Below, one piece after another: positions 41,095 to 49,191 of a stretch of DNA of 64,000 nt. Position 1 is the first letter of the stretch. The number at the start of each line of letters is the position of its first letter. Both the position numbers and the translations under genes were made by a program. The stretch is from contig NZ_CP082326.1 in the NCBI RefSeq assembly GCF_019884785.1, positions 3,651,355-3,715,354 on the forward strand, in the 5' to 3' direction. This DNA comes from Crassaminicella profunda. Lineage in GTDB: Bacteria; Bacillota; Clostridia; Peptostreptococcales; Thermotaleaceae. The notes under the pieces were generated by a model, which saw only the letters and a program-made list of their open reading frames with translations, was not told the origin of the DNA and did no database searches.

Positions 41095-41991
41095 TCATAA
41101 GTATTGCACCATTATTCCTATAAATAGTAATATGCTCCCTACAAAGAACACATTAACCGCAAAATTTTGTTTATCCAATGTAACCCTTCCTCGTTGATAG
41201 GTTTCTTTTATATATATACCCTCTAACTCTATTAAAAATTCTTCAAAAGAACTATTCTTTTGTGTAAGTCCCCTGTGGATTAAACTAACTAATTTCAAAG
41301 AAATGTGCATATCTTTTAGTTTCTTTATCAATTGATCCACAGATACTTTTCCTGGAATAAAATTTTTCCTTAGTAAAAGAGTACTAAGAAGCATACTTAA
41401 ACTAAACAAATCATATTTTTCATCGGCTCGTCTAAGCCCCATATTCCAGCTTGCCCGATCATATAAAGGTGTAAATTCTTTCACTGAAGACCCAACAGGG
41501 GTAACTCCTCCCAAATCAATGATTTTTATTAGATTATTTTTTGTATCAATCATTAAATTTTCTAATTTCAAATCTCCAAAGATAAAATGATTCTTATGTA
41601 ATATTAGAAAAGTCTTTCCAATAAGAAGAGTAATACCTATAGAAGCTTTTATATTCACAGGTTTTCTTTTTATATACTCTTTTAAATTCTTTCCCTCTAT
41701 ATATTCCATAACTATATAGTATAATTTATTGTTTCCATAAGAAAAATCGTCTATTTCTTTTACCTTAGGGACAAGCCCAATATGAGAAAATCGATTGAGC
41801 ATGTCATATTCTTTTGTAATGCTCTGCATTTCTCTGCTTATTTTCAATGCCCATCGTTCATTGCTTTTTACATCTTCAATCTTATAAACTTGCCCAATTC
41901 CGCCTTTTCCTAATAAATTCAAAATTTTATATTGATTATTATTCCACTTTCCCTTCAATATAAATCCTGGATATAGCTCTTTATCAATCAT
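41095..41991 (-). CDS. yabT: YabT-like Ser/Thr protein kinase with C-terminal membrane anchor
   Basis: 298 residues. The glycine loop 'LGKGGIGQVYK', the ATP lysine in 'WALKIS' and the catalytic loop 'FGDLKLENLMID' define a Hanks kinase. The loop has Phe-Gly-Asp in place of His-Arg-Asp, and the metal motif is 'DLG' rather than DFG. A hydrophobic helix at about 275-296 anchors the C-terminus. In B. subtilis, YabT is a sporulation kinase encoded between yabS and tilS, the same place as here. Shine-Dalgarno taggagg. Confidence 0.88.
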   Translation of the reverse strand: MIDKELYPGFILKGKWNNNQYKILNLLGKGGIGQVYKIEDVKSNERWALKISREMQSITKEYDMLNRFSHIGLVPKVKEIDDFSYGNNKLYYIVMEYIEGKNLKEYIKRKPVNIKASIGITLLIGKTFLILHKNHFIFGDLKLENLMIDTKNNLIKIIDLGGVTPVGSSVKEFTPLYDRASWNMGLRRADEKYDLFSLSMLLSTLLLRKNFIPGKVSVDQLIKKLKDMHISLKLVSLIHRGLTQKNSSFEEFLIELEGIYIKETYQRGRVTLDKQNFAVNVFFVGSILLFIGIMVQYL

Positions 41992-42064
41992 GGTTTTTTC
42001 CTCCTACAGATTTTTTCATATGAAAAATTCGCATATGATCATATGGCCAACGAAATTCTAAAAG

Positions 42065-42091
42065 CTAAAAAACGACTATTCCTAGTCGTTT
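42065..42091 (-). terminator. Terminator of yabS
   Basis: Ten-bp stem aaaacgacta/tagtcgtttt with a 4-nt loop and a short T-run on the minus strand, directly after the yabS stop. Read-through may supply yabT. Confidence 0.85.
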
Positions 42092-42092
42092 T

Positions 42093-42824
42093 CTATACCA
42101 TGCTCTTGTTTAATAAGGGTTCACTATTTAAGATCATGTCTTCTAGTTCTTCGTCCTTTTCGCCTTTCATCAAAGAAATGCCTCTATTAATTGCTGCTGC
42201 TGTAGGAGTTGTACCACCTGTCTTTAATCCAAATATTTTCTCTTTTAATTCTTTTATGTTTTGTGTAAAATCACTAATCAAAGCTGTAAATTCTCCATTT
42301 TCCCCAGGATACGCAATGACTGCCACTTCACTCTTCCCTTTTCTTCCATTTAGAGAATTCATTAGCTCTATAATGCTTTGTCTTGCAGTACTTATCTTAT
42401 TTTTCATGCTTCCACTACAATCCATTAAAATACAACACTTCATACTCACTTCTTCTCCAAGCTGATCCATATAATCAATCACTTTACTTCTTACCTTAGG
42501 TGGAATATCAGAAAGATCCCCCCCTACTATTTCTTTTAACTGCTTTCCTACAATGGTTTCAATGGTTTTATTTACTGTCTTTTGCGTAACCATATGCATG
42601 GTCTGCCCTAAATTTTGAATCATTGTATTTTCCCATACACCACCGCCAGCCTGTGCAATTTTTTCTACTTCACAAAGAGAATCATCATCACAACAACTCT
42701 TATCCATAATCCCAATAGCATTCACAACTATATTCTCTCTTTTTGCTTCCATTGCTACCGTTACAGGATTCCCTCCTATATTGGATTTTCCATCCGTAAC
42801 TAAAATAATTTGTCTAACCTCCAT
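42093..42824 (-). CDS. yabS: YabS-like von Willebrand factor A domain protein
   Basis: 243 residues. The N-terminal part resembles one half of a VWA fold ('QIILVTDGKSNIGGNPV'), and the second part contains a metal-binding MIDAS motif 'MDCSGSMKN' followed by 'TGGTTPTAAAI'. The layout and 243-residue size match B. subtilis YabS, which lies between spoIIE and yabT. No signal peptide, so cytoplasmic. Function unknown; a role with the neighbouring kinase during sporulation is likely. Its ribosome site can be buried in an inverted repeat (42829-42870). Confidence 0.85.
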   Translation of the reverse strand: MEVRQIILVTDGKSNIGGNPVTVAMEAKRENIVVNAIGIMDKSCCDDDSLCEVEKIAQAGGGVWENTMIQNLGQTMHMVTQKTVNKTIETIVGKQLKEIVGGDLSDIPPKVRSKVIDYMDQLGEEVSMKCCILMDCSGSMKNKISTARQSIIELMNSLNGRKGKSEVAVIAYPGENGEFTALISDFTQNIKELKEKIFGLKTGGTTPTAAAINRGISLMKGEKDEELEDMILNSEPLLNKSMV

Positions 42825-42828
42825 TTTA

Positions 42829-42870
42829 ATCCGCCCTTTCGCTTTTCATTTGTCTAGATTATTGGCGGAT
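42829..42870 (-). promoter_or_regulatory. Inverted repeat that can mask the yabS ribosome site
   Basis: The arms atccgcc (42829-42835) and ggcggat (42864-42870) are perfect 7-base complements. On the transcript the downstream arm contains the Shine-Dalgarno ggcgga located five bases before the yabS ATG. Confidence 0.5.
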
Positions 42871-42887
42871 ATAACTTTTTCTATACC

Positions 42888-45281
42888 TTATCTTCTCTCC
42901 CATATTTTTGAGACCATCACCGTCATATCATCCTTTATCTTATTTCCATATTTTTTTATAGCCATATCTAAAAGATCATCTGCAATACTTTGAGGATTTT
43001 TGCTACTTAATTTTTTAAGAGCAGCCATCACCCATTTTTCTTTTTCATCTATAGCTGTATCTGCATCTAATACACCATCAGACATCATCACTACAAAATC
43101 CCCATTATTTAATCTTTGTCCAAAACTTTCAATATCTATATTATTAAGAATTCCTATTGGAAGAGATGTAGATCTTATTGCTTCTACTTCTCCATTTGCT
43201 CTTTTAATAAAGCTAGATGCTGCGCCAATCTTTACAAATTCTACTTTCCCTGTATATAAATCTAGAATAGACAAATCCATTGTTGAGAATGTTTCCTCAG
43301 AAGATTTTAAAACAAGTATAGAATTGATTGTTTTTATGGCCACATCCTTTTCAAATCCAGCTTCCATTAAGTGTTCTAATACGGATATAGTCGCTTGACT
43401 TTCTTTTGCTGCTCTTTCTCCTGATCCCATTCCATCACTTAAAGCCATCATGTATTTGCCATCGGCTAAATCAATAAAAGAATAGCTATCTCCACAAATT
43501 CCTCTATCATCCTTTGATACCCGTGAAAACCCTGTTGTCACTCTATATTTTTCTGCTTCAATCAATGTAAATGAACAATTCCCTGTATCTTCATCAGCTT
43601 TGCAAACCTTTGGTTTTCTAACAACTTCTCTCCCTATTACCTTAGAAACGATAGGCGTTATTCGTGTGTCGCATTGCTTTCGATCAAAACAACATCTTTT
43701 TTCTATTGCGATCTCAAATTTCTCATTTTCCTTCTCGAGTACTGTAATTTTATCAATAGGTATTCCTTCCTTATCAAAAGCCACATACAAATCATCTTCA
43801 ACTTCTGTTCTAAAATCTATCTTCGTATTTATTCCCTTGGATAAATCATCAATAATATGTGATACCCCTTCAAATTGTTCAGCTACCAATTGTCTACTTT
43901 CAAATAGCTTTCTCTGCCATTCGTAATGCACCTTATACACTTCAAAACGACTCTCTATGGCATCTATTAAACTATTGATCTTAATACATCTTTTTTTCAG
44001 TACTTGAGGAATCTTTTCTGATTTTATTTTTCCATAAGACTCTAAATATGCAATTACATCAACAATATCATTATAGGTTCCATAAAAATTATTATGCCAA
44101 CAGCTTCTGCACATACCACAGTTTGTACATACTTTTTCTGCAACCTCATCCACTATATTGGCCATATCATTTTGGTCGATCATTCTATTTTTCTCTGCAA
44201 TATTTCCATAAGTTACAGCTAGCTCACCAAAAGCTTTTGCATATTCCTTTAACCTACCATGTACCATTTTCTTAATTCTTTCACTACGTGTTTGATCTAT
44301 TTCATGTTCATTAGCATTTACAAACTTTTCCATATATTGCATCATAGCTTTTGGCATAATCATAAAAATAACAGAACTTGCTATAATTTCTTCAAGCTGT
44401 ACTAAAACCTCTGTAGACCCATTAATATAGAAAGTAAGGATTGCATTTCCAAGGATCATTCCTATAACAGACCCTTTTTTACCCAAATCTTTAAATATAC
44501 CAGCAAGCAATCCTGAAAAACCATATATACTAATAACAGTAGGTGTTCCAATACTTGACATGCTTGTAATAATACCAATGGTTATTCCCACACTTGCCCC
44601 AATACTCGCCCCTCCATTATAAGCAAATACTAACGTTAACAATATGCCAAATATATTCTTTATTCTAAAGGTCCCTACAACAATATTAGATAAGCCCGAT
44701 ACCATAACTGCTGATACTATGGCTATACATATTAATTCTTCATTTGATAAGATTTTTCTATTTGCTCTCTGTATAATCATTGGTACTGCATAAGATAGTA
44801 TATAAATAAATACAAAAACAACAACTGATTCAAACCCCTCCATCACTACATCATATACATAAAGTTCTGTAGCTAACATATAAATGATTCCTGATATAAA
44901 CATCACTAAACTTGCTACAGCTGCTGTAGGTAAAGTTTTAAATCGTATTTTGTCCCTTATAACTCCAAATACAATAAAAGATAATGCCAAAGCAATACTA
45001 TACTTTGCTGTATTCACATCTGCCGTAAACATTCCTAACAATACAAATAATCCCATATATGAATATTTTCTATCTCTAACTAATAAAGATATGTAAAAGG
45101 CTATTCCAAAGGGAGCTAAACCCTCTAAAATATTTGCCCTCCCCAATAACAAAGATATCATCAAAAGTACAGCCGTATTTTTAGATAAAAAGCTTCCTAA
45201 CTTTCTCCTTTCTGTTACATAAGCATGTGCTTGTCCATTATATTCTCTTTTATAAGGGATAATATTTATTTTATCTAACAT
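42888..45281 (-). CDS. spoIIE: Stage II sporulation protein E (SpoIIE) phosphatase
   Basis: 797 residues from ATG 45281 (ggtggt upstream); an ATG five codons earlier lacks a ribosome site. About ten N-terminal membrane helices (to about 320), a central oligomerisation region with a cysteine cluster 'CTNCGMCRSCW', and a C-terminal PP2C phosphatase with metal motifs 'ALSDGMGSGERA' and 'VVMMSDGVLDADTA'. It dephosphorylates SpoIIAA in the forespore, releasing sigma-F, and acts at the polar septum. Preceded by a promoter with the 21-bp spacing known for Spo0A-activated sigma-A promoters. Confidence 0.96.
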   Translation of the reverse strand: MLDKINIIPYKREYNGQAHAYVTERRKLGSFLSKNTAVLLMISLLLGRANILEGLAPFGIAFYISLLVRDRKYSYMGLFVLLGMFTADVNTAKYSIALALSFIVFGVIRDKIRFKTLPTAAVASLVMFISGIIYMLATELYVYDVVMEGFESVVVFVFIYILSYAVPMIIQRANRKILSNEELICIAIVSAVMVSGLSNIVVGTFRIKNIFGILLTLVFAYNGGASIGASVGITIGIITSMSSIGTPTVISIYGFSGLLAGIFKDLGKKGSVIGMILGNAILTFYINGSTEVLVQLEEIIASSVIFMIMPKAMMQYMEKFVNANEHEIDQTRSERIKKMVHGRLKEYAKAFGELAVTYGNIAEKNRMIDQNDMANIVDEVAEKVCTNCGMCRSCWHNNFYGTYNDIVDVIAYLESYGKIKSEKIPQVLKKRCIKINSLIDAIESRFEVYKVHYEWQRKLFESRQLVAEQFEGVSHIIDDLSKGINTKIDFRTEVEDDLYVAFDKEGIPIDKITVLEKENEKFEIAIEKRCCFDRKQCDTRITPIVSKVIGREVVRKPKVCKADEDTGNCSFTLIEAEKYRVTTGFSRVSKDDRGICGDSYSFIDLADGKYMMALSDGMGSGERAAKESQATISVLEHLMEAGFEKDVAIKTINSILVLKSSEETFSTMDLSILDLYTGKVEFVKIGAASSFIKRANGEVEAIRSTSLPIGILNNIDIESFGQRLNNGDFVVMMSDGVLDADTAIDEKEKWVMAALKKLSSKNPQSIADDLLDMAIKKYGNKIKDDMTVMVSKIWERR

Positions 45282-45313
45282 TTCAACACCACCCATTTCT
45301 TATTGTTAAAGAA

Positions 45314-45346
45314 ATTATATCAATGGCCTGCTGAAAGATTTGTCAA
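45314..45346 (-). promoter_or_regulatory. spoIIE promoter, sigma-A elements 21 bp apart
   Basis: TTGACA (complement of 45341-45346), a 21-bp spacer and TATAAT (complement of 45314-45319). Both hexamers are perfect; the long spacer matches B. subtilis spoIIE/spoIIG promoters that need Spo0A-phosphate. Upstream DNA to 45551 holds only a Spo0A-box-like ttgtctgaaaat (45369-45381) with an extra base, and no gene. Confidence 0.8.
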
Positions 45347-45551
45347 GTTGCCTGCTTTAAGTGCAAGAATTTTCAGACAACCCATGATGCATTTTTACAA
45401 ATTCTCATAAATATAGTCTAAGTTATCCAACCATTTTGTCTATATGGTAAAAACACAAAGGCTTTTACTGTTAAACTTTGCCGATATGGGTGATACTTTA
45501 TCGATAAAAAATTAGTATACTTTTCTAAAACCAAGCATAAAATAGTAAATT

Positions 45552-45587
45552 AAAAAAACAACTTATTCACATCATAAGTTGTTTTTT
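45552..45587 (-). terminator. Terminator of the Ppx/GppA gene
   Basis: Fourteen-bp inverted repeat aaaaaacaacttat/ataagttgtttttt with a 7-nt loop; the T-run continues on the minus strand. It overlaps the gene's stop. Confidence 0.9.
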
Positions 45588-46512
45588 ATAATTTTAACGC
45601 TATTTGTTCAAAAATCAATCCTTCTAAGTTATCATATTCACTAATGGTTATATGCTCCATATGAAGACCTTTTAGTATTCTGTCTAAAATAATCGTTCCT
45701 GCTATGATAATATCGGCTCTTTTTGGCTGAAGTCCATCTATTTGTTTTCTATCCTCTAAATTTAATGATAAAAACTCACAAAGAATCATTTTTACTTTTT
45801 CATGACTAAGGTTTGTATGATGAATCTTATCTTTGTCATAAACTTTCATCTTTTTCGATACAGCAGCAATAGTGGTAACTGTACCTCCTATTCCTATTAC
45901 TTTATCAATTTTAAATTTACATAAATAATCAATGGTCTCTTTGATGATCTCATCAATTGTATTTTCCATATTTTCTACTTCTTTTTTAGCAACAGGATCT
46001 GTCGTTACAAATTTCTCTGTCATTCTTACAGCTCCAATATTGATGCTTATTAGATGTTTGATTCCTTTTTCATTTCCAAAAATAAATTCTGTACTTCCTC
46101 CACCAATATCTATGACTAAAATATTTTCATCATATTTTTTAAGTCCCCTTAAAACTCCCATAAATCCTAATTCTGCTTCCCTTTGACCATCAATAACTTC
46201 CACAGATACATCTACTTCTTCTTTTACTCTTTTTATAAAAGTATCTTTATTTTTTGCATCTCTTACTGCACTCGTTGCAATAATAGGGAGTTCTTTTATT
46301 TTTTCTTTTCGTGCAATCTGCATGAACTCCTTTAGGGCATCAATATTTCTATCCATTGCACCATTTGATAAGCTGCCTGTTTGATCAACATTTTCTCCCA
46401 TTCTTGTTGTATTTAAAAGTTTACTGCTTTTTACAATGATTCCATTCTCTATTTTAGCAATGATCATGCGCATTGAATTTGTTCCAATGTCAATAGCACC
46501 TAAATTTAACAT
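45586..46512 (-). CDS. ppx: Exopolyphosphatase / pppGpp phosphatase family protein
   Basis: 308 residues, the short form of the family. The actin-like ATPase fold shows 'AIDIGTNSMRM' (phosphate 1), 'VIDIGGGSTEF' (phosphate 2) and 'IGIGGTVTTIAAV'. It hydrolyses polyphosphate or the stringent nucleotide pppGpp; the sequence alone cannot decide between them. It starts after gggagg and lies between yabR and spoIIE, a common place in Clostridia. Confidence 0.92.
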   Translation of the reverse strand: MLNLGAIDIGTNSMRMIIAKIENGIIVKSSKLLNTTRMGENVDQTGSLSNGAMDRNIDALKEFMQIARKEKIKELPIIATSAVRDAKNKDTFIKRVKEEVDVSVEVIDGQREAELGFMGVLRGLKKYDENILVIDIGGGSTEFIFGNEKGIKHLISINIGAVRMTEKFVTTDPVAKKEVENMENTIDEIIKETIDYLCKFKIDKVIGIGGTVTTIAAVSKKMKVYDKDKIHHTNLSHEKVKMILCEFLSLNLEDRKQIDGLQPKRADIIIAGTIILDRILKGLHMEHITISEYDNLEGLIFEQIALKL

Positions 46513-46531
46513 TCAATTTCCTCCCATATAT

Positions 46532-46555
46532 AAAAACCGAGACATTGTCTCGGTT
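46532..46555 (-). terminator. Terminator of yabR
   Basis: Nine-bp stem aaccgagac/gtctcggtt with a 3-nt loop and five T residues on the minus strand, right after the yabR stop. Confidence 0.88.
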
Positions 46556-46559
46556 ATGA

Positions 46560-47039
46560 TTATCTAGCTACTCCTCCTCTATTGAATCCATTTCCTCTTC
46601 TAGAGTCTTTCATATGTTTTTTCACTTGTTGCTGTTTTTCTTCACTGTCCTTAAGGAATTGTGACAATTTATCTTCAAAAGATGATTGTCTATCTTTAAA
46701 TCCTTGTCTATCTTTGAATCCTTGTCTATCTTTGAATCCTTGTCTATCTTTATCATTTTTCTTCCAATTAGTCGCTACTGGTTTAGACTCTCTTTTAGGT
46801 GGTTTCGGTTCTGCTTTCCTAATTGAAAGGCTAATTTTTCCTTTCGGATCAATAGCAATAATTTTTACTTTTACCTTTTGTTGCTCCTTAAGATACGTGT
46901 TAATGTCTTTTACATAATCATCAGCTACTTCTGATATGTGGCATAAACCTGTTTTTCCTTCTGGCAGTTGAACAAAAGCACCAAAGTTTGTAATGCCAGT
47001 TACAGTGCCCTCTACAACTTTTCCAACTTCAACGGGCAT
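46560..47039 (-). CDS. yabR: YabR-like S1 RNA-binding protein
   Basis: 159 residues. An N-terminal S1 domain (about 1-75: '[31 protein letters not shown]', quoted in part as '[15 protein letters not shown]') binds RNA. A basic, glutamine-rich tail follows with three to four copies of the hexapeptide 'DRQGFK', encoded by an 18-bp tandem repeat (46686-46752). The tail is probably disordered and RNA-binding. B. subtilis YabR is a general-stress-like S1 protein encoded next to divIC, as here. Shine-Dalgarno aaggagg. Confidence 0.9.
   Translation of the reverse strand: MPVEVGKVVEGTVTGITNFGAFVQLPEGKTGLCHISEVADDYVKDINTYLKEQQKVKVKIIAIDPKGKISLSIRKAEPKPPKRESKPVATNWKKNDKDRQGFKDRQGFKDRQGFKDRQSSFEDKLSQFLKDSEEKQQQVKKHMKDSRRGNGFNRGGVAR
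46686..46752 (-). repeat. 18-bp tandem repeat inside yabR
   Basis: About 3.7 copies of ttgtctatctttraatcc, two of them identical. They encode the repeated hexapeptide DRQGFK. Copy number is likely to vary between strains. Confidence 0.9.
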
Positions 47040-47142
47040 AAATTAAACTTCCTCCTTTTAATTTTAAATGATTACAATATATTATTTGCACTCATTATAA
47101 ATTATATTTATAAACCTGTCAATACGCTCCCTTCTATCTTTA

Positions 47143-47460
47143 TTATTTTTGTTCATTATATTTGGCTTTATTAATATCTATATAGATGATTTCATTGGGC
47201 TTTACCATTTTAAGTCTTTCTCTTGCTACCTTCTCAATAAATTGTGGATCATTGCCTAAATTTTTTTCTTCTTCAAGACGTGCTTCTTCCTTCTTAAGTT
47301 CCAAAATCTTCTTGTTTAAAGTCTGCTCTTGATTTCGTAATTCTTTTAATTCAATCTGCTGCTTGATGACTATCCACGATACATATAATCCAATCATCAA
47401 TAAAACCATATAAAAAAATCGGTTCTTCTTCTTTGTCTTGTTTTTTCTATTTTTATCCAT
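47143..47460 (-). CDS. divIC: Septum formation initiator DivIC/FtsB family
   Basis: 105 residues from ATG 47460; GTG two codons upstream is possible. A basic N-terminus, one membrane helix (about 17-35, 'YMVLLMIGLYVSWIVIK') and an external coiled coil ('LRNQEQTLNKKILELKKEEARLEEEK') lead into the conserved 'DPQFIEKVARERLKMVKPNE'. It bridges early and late cell-division proteins. It sits between yabQ and yabR, the standard order in spore formers. Confidence 0.92.
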   Translation of the reverse strand: MDKNRKNKTKKKNRFFYMVLLMIGLYVSWIVIKQQIELKELRNQEQTLNKKILELKKEEARLEEEKNLGNDPQFIEKVARERLKMVKPNEIIYIDINKAKYNEQK

Positions 47461-47525
47461 TATCACTATCCCTCATATTGACCATAATTATTTTAAATAC
47501 TTCTATAAAAAAATATAAATTCCTT

Positions 47526-48035
47526 CTATTTTTTGTTTCGTATAAATTTAGTATATTTTACTATCTCCTTATAAAATATTTTTGGTAATAAAGATAATCG
47601 TTTCATTCTAAAATATGCAGGAGAAATTTTCTTTTTTAATGGACGCCATAATCTTAAAAGAAATTTTCTTATGATTTTAAAGGGATATGCTATTACCCCT
47701 AACATCTTTAAAAAAACCCTTTTTACGATACGCAATATTCCCACTATTCCTTTTATAACAAACCTACTTAAAATCCTATTATAAAGAAGAGCTCCTATTA
47801 AAAATCCTAAAAAAGTATAAAATCTTAATTGTCCCTCATTACTAAATAACAATACACAAACAGATGCAATAGCAATAACAATCCAAAAAATCAGATCTTC
47901 GATAATTGTAGCAATTTTTTTAGGTCTAAATATACACCGAAGAATTCTATACAAATCATAAATAAAACCAATCAGAATCCCACCATATAGGGTGGCTAAA
48001 AAAACATATGCTTGCTCAGATACATAAGTTATCAT
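47526..48035 (-). CDS. yabQ: Spore cortex biosynthesis protein YabQ
   Basis: 169 residues with hydrophobic segments at about 8-30, 45-65 and 68-88, then a strongly basic C-terminus. The N-terminal pattern 'LATLYGGILIGFIYDLYR' is typical of YabQ. In B. subtilis it sits in the outer forespore membrane and is needed for cortex formation under sigma-E. It follows yabP by 57 bp. Confidence 0.9.
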   Translation of the reverse strand: MITYVSEQAYVFLATLYGGILIGFIYDLYRILRCIFRPKKIATIIEDLIFWIVIAIASVCVLLFSNEGQLRFYTFLGFLIGALLYNRILSRFVIKGIVGILRIVKRVFLKMLGVIAYPFKIIRKFLLRLWRPLKKKISPAYFRMKRLSLLPKIFYKEIVKYTKFIRNKK

Positions 48036-48071
48036 ACACTCACCTCAATTCCCTATACTTGTCTAATCCAT

Positions 48072-48098
48072 AAAAAAATAACCGCCCTGCGGTTATTT
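48072..48098 (-). terminator. Hairpin with T-run at the end of yabP
   Basis: Perfect 10-bp stem aaataaccgc/gcggttattt with a 3-nt loop, then seven T residues on the minus strand. It overlaps the yabP stop and would attenuate read-through into yabQ. Confidence 0.85.
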
Positions 48099-48383
48099 AA
48101 ACATTTTTCCTAAAAAACCTATGCCCTTATTCCCTACACTATCACGATCACTATACATCATAGCATCAACAGTTCCTTCTACAACAACATTTCCATCATC
48201 TAAATTTAATTTATTAATGTCCAGATCATTTCCTTTTATTGTTAAAACCCCCTTAACAGTTTCTAAAATAATTGTATTTTCATCAAAGCTCGTTACATGT
48301 TCCACTCCTGATACACTCAATTTTTCTCTATTTTCAAGAATAATATTCTGATTCCTATTTTTTGCACTTTTTCTCTCTTCCAT
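48093..48383 (-). CDS. yabP: Sporulation protein YabP
   Basis: 96 residues of the YabP/YqfC fold: 'LENREKLSVSGVEHVTSFDENTIILET' in part, then 'LTIKGNDLDINKLNLDDGNVVVEG'. In B. subtilis it is a sigma-E protein required for the spore cortex, paired with YabQ. A weak sigma-E-like promoter lies upstream. Shine-Dalgarno gagggtg. Confidence 0.93.
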   Translation of the reverse strand: MEERKSAKNRNQNIILENREKLSVSGVEHVTSFDENTIILETVKGVLTIKGNDLDINKLNLDDGNVVVEGTVDAMMYSDRDSVGNKGIGFLGKMFK

Positions 48384-48419
48384 TCATCTTCACCCTCTTT
48401 TACATAATATCCTACTTTA

Positions 48420-48448
48420 AAGATATGCTTGTATATATTTGTTTATTC
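48420..48448 (-). promoter_or_regulatory. Possible sigma-E promoter of yabP
   Basis: GAATAAA (complement of 48442-48448), a 14-bp spacer and CATATCTT (complement of 48420-48427), compared with consensus KMATATT-N14-CATACANT. Spacing fits; each element has two mismatches. Confidence 0.4.
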
Positions 48449-48496
48449 CTATTTTTTATTATAAAAAATTCCCATTGGATTTATCGTTTCCTTAAA

Positions 48497-48526
48497 CTAA
48501 AAATAGTACCCTTATGGGGTACTATT
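48497..48526 (-). terminator. Terminator of rqcP
   Basis: Ten-bp stem aatagtaccc/gggtactatt with a 5-nt loop, overlapping the rqcP stop and followed on the minus strand by five T residues. Confidence 0.88.
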
Positions 48527-48764
48527 CTATAATACGATACATTTCTTTTGCAAAGTCCTTTGTAACATGGTCAGCTAGCGCTGTTATTTCCACTTTTGTT
48601 GTCCTAGAACCAAATAAAATTGCCAAATGATCTCCTACCTCAACTTCAGTAGAAGCCTTAGCCACTTTTTCATTGATACTAACACGTCCTTGATCACAAG
48701 CTTCCTTTGCTACAGTTCTTCTTTTTATCAGTCTACTATTTTTTAAAAACTTATCTAAACGCAT
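48522..48764 (-). CDS. rqcP: RqcP (YabO-like) S4 RNA-binding protein
   Basis: 80 residues consisting of one S4 domain: 'MRLDKFLKNSRLIKRRTVAKEACDQG' in part, then 'VSINEKVAKASTEV' and 'VGDHLAILFG'. RqcP binds stalled large ribosomal subunits and helps add C-terminal alanine tails to stuck nascent chains. It lies between hup and yabP, as in B. subtilis. Shine-Dalgarno taggaga. Confidence 0.94.
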   Translation of the reverse strand: MRLDKFLKNSRLIKRRTVAKEACDQGRVSINEKVAKASTEVEVGDHLAILFGSRTTKVEITALADHVTKDFAKEMYRIIE

Positions 48765-48785
48765 TGCGCATTCTCTCCTAAAAAC

Positions 48786-48807
48786 AAAAAAGCAGACGAG
48801 CTGCTTT
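48786..48807 (-). terminator. Terminator of the HU gene
   Basis: Seven-bp stem aaagcag/ctgcttt with a 5-nt loop, then ttttttgttttt on the minus strand. Confidence 0.87.
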
Positions 48808-48818
48808 TTCTTTCTTTG

Positions 48819-49097
48819 TTAAGCGTTTACCATTTCTTTAAGTGCTTTACCTGCTTTAAATACTGGTGCTTTTGAAGCAGGAATATCAATTATTTGCTCA
48901 GGATTTCTTGGATTTCTACCTTGTCTAGCTTTTCTTTCTCTTACATCAAAAGTTCCAAATCCAACTAATTGAACTTTATCATCTTTTACAAGAGCTTCTT
49001 CTACACTTTTAATGAATGCATTTAATGCAACCTCTGCATCTTTTTTTGTAAGTCCTGATTTTTCTGCCATGCTAGCAACTAATTCAGCTTTATTCAC
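48819..49097 (-). CDS. hup: HU-type histone-like DNA-binding protein
   Basis: 92 residues from a GTG at 49097, eight bases after aaggagg, which gives the family N-terminus 'MNKAELVASMAEKSGLTKKDAE'. An ATG two codons upstream is too close to the ribosome site. HU bends and compacts DNA as a dimer. The arm carries 'RKARQGRNPRNPEQII'. It lies between yabN and rqcP, which is conserved in Clostridia. Confidence 0.96.
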   Translation of the reverse strand: MNKAELVASMAEKSGLTKKDAEVALNAFIKSVEEALVKDDKVQLVGFGTFDVRERKARQGRNPRNPEQIIDIPASKAPVFKAGKALKEMVNA

Positions 49098-49191
49098 AAT
49101 CATTACCTCCTTGATATTTAGAATACGTATTAGCATATTCTATCTTTTATTGAAAAATCCTTCTTTATTAGTAATATTTTTTATCTTTTTT

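Noticed and set aside
45369-45381. Spo0A box upstream of spoIIE
   Set aside because: ttgtctgaaaat contains an extra base compared with the ttgtcgaa core; too weak to annotate as a site.
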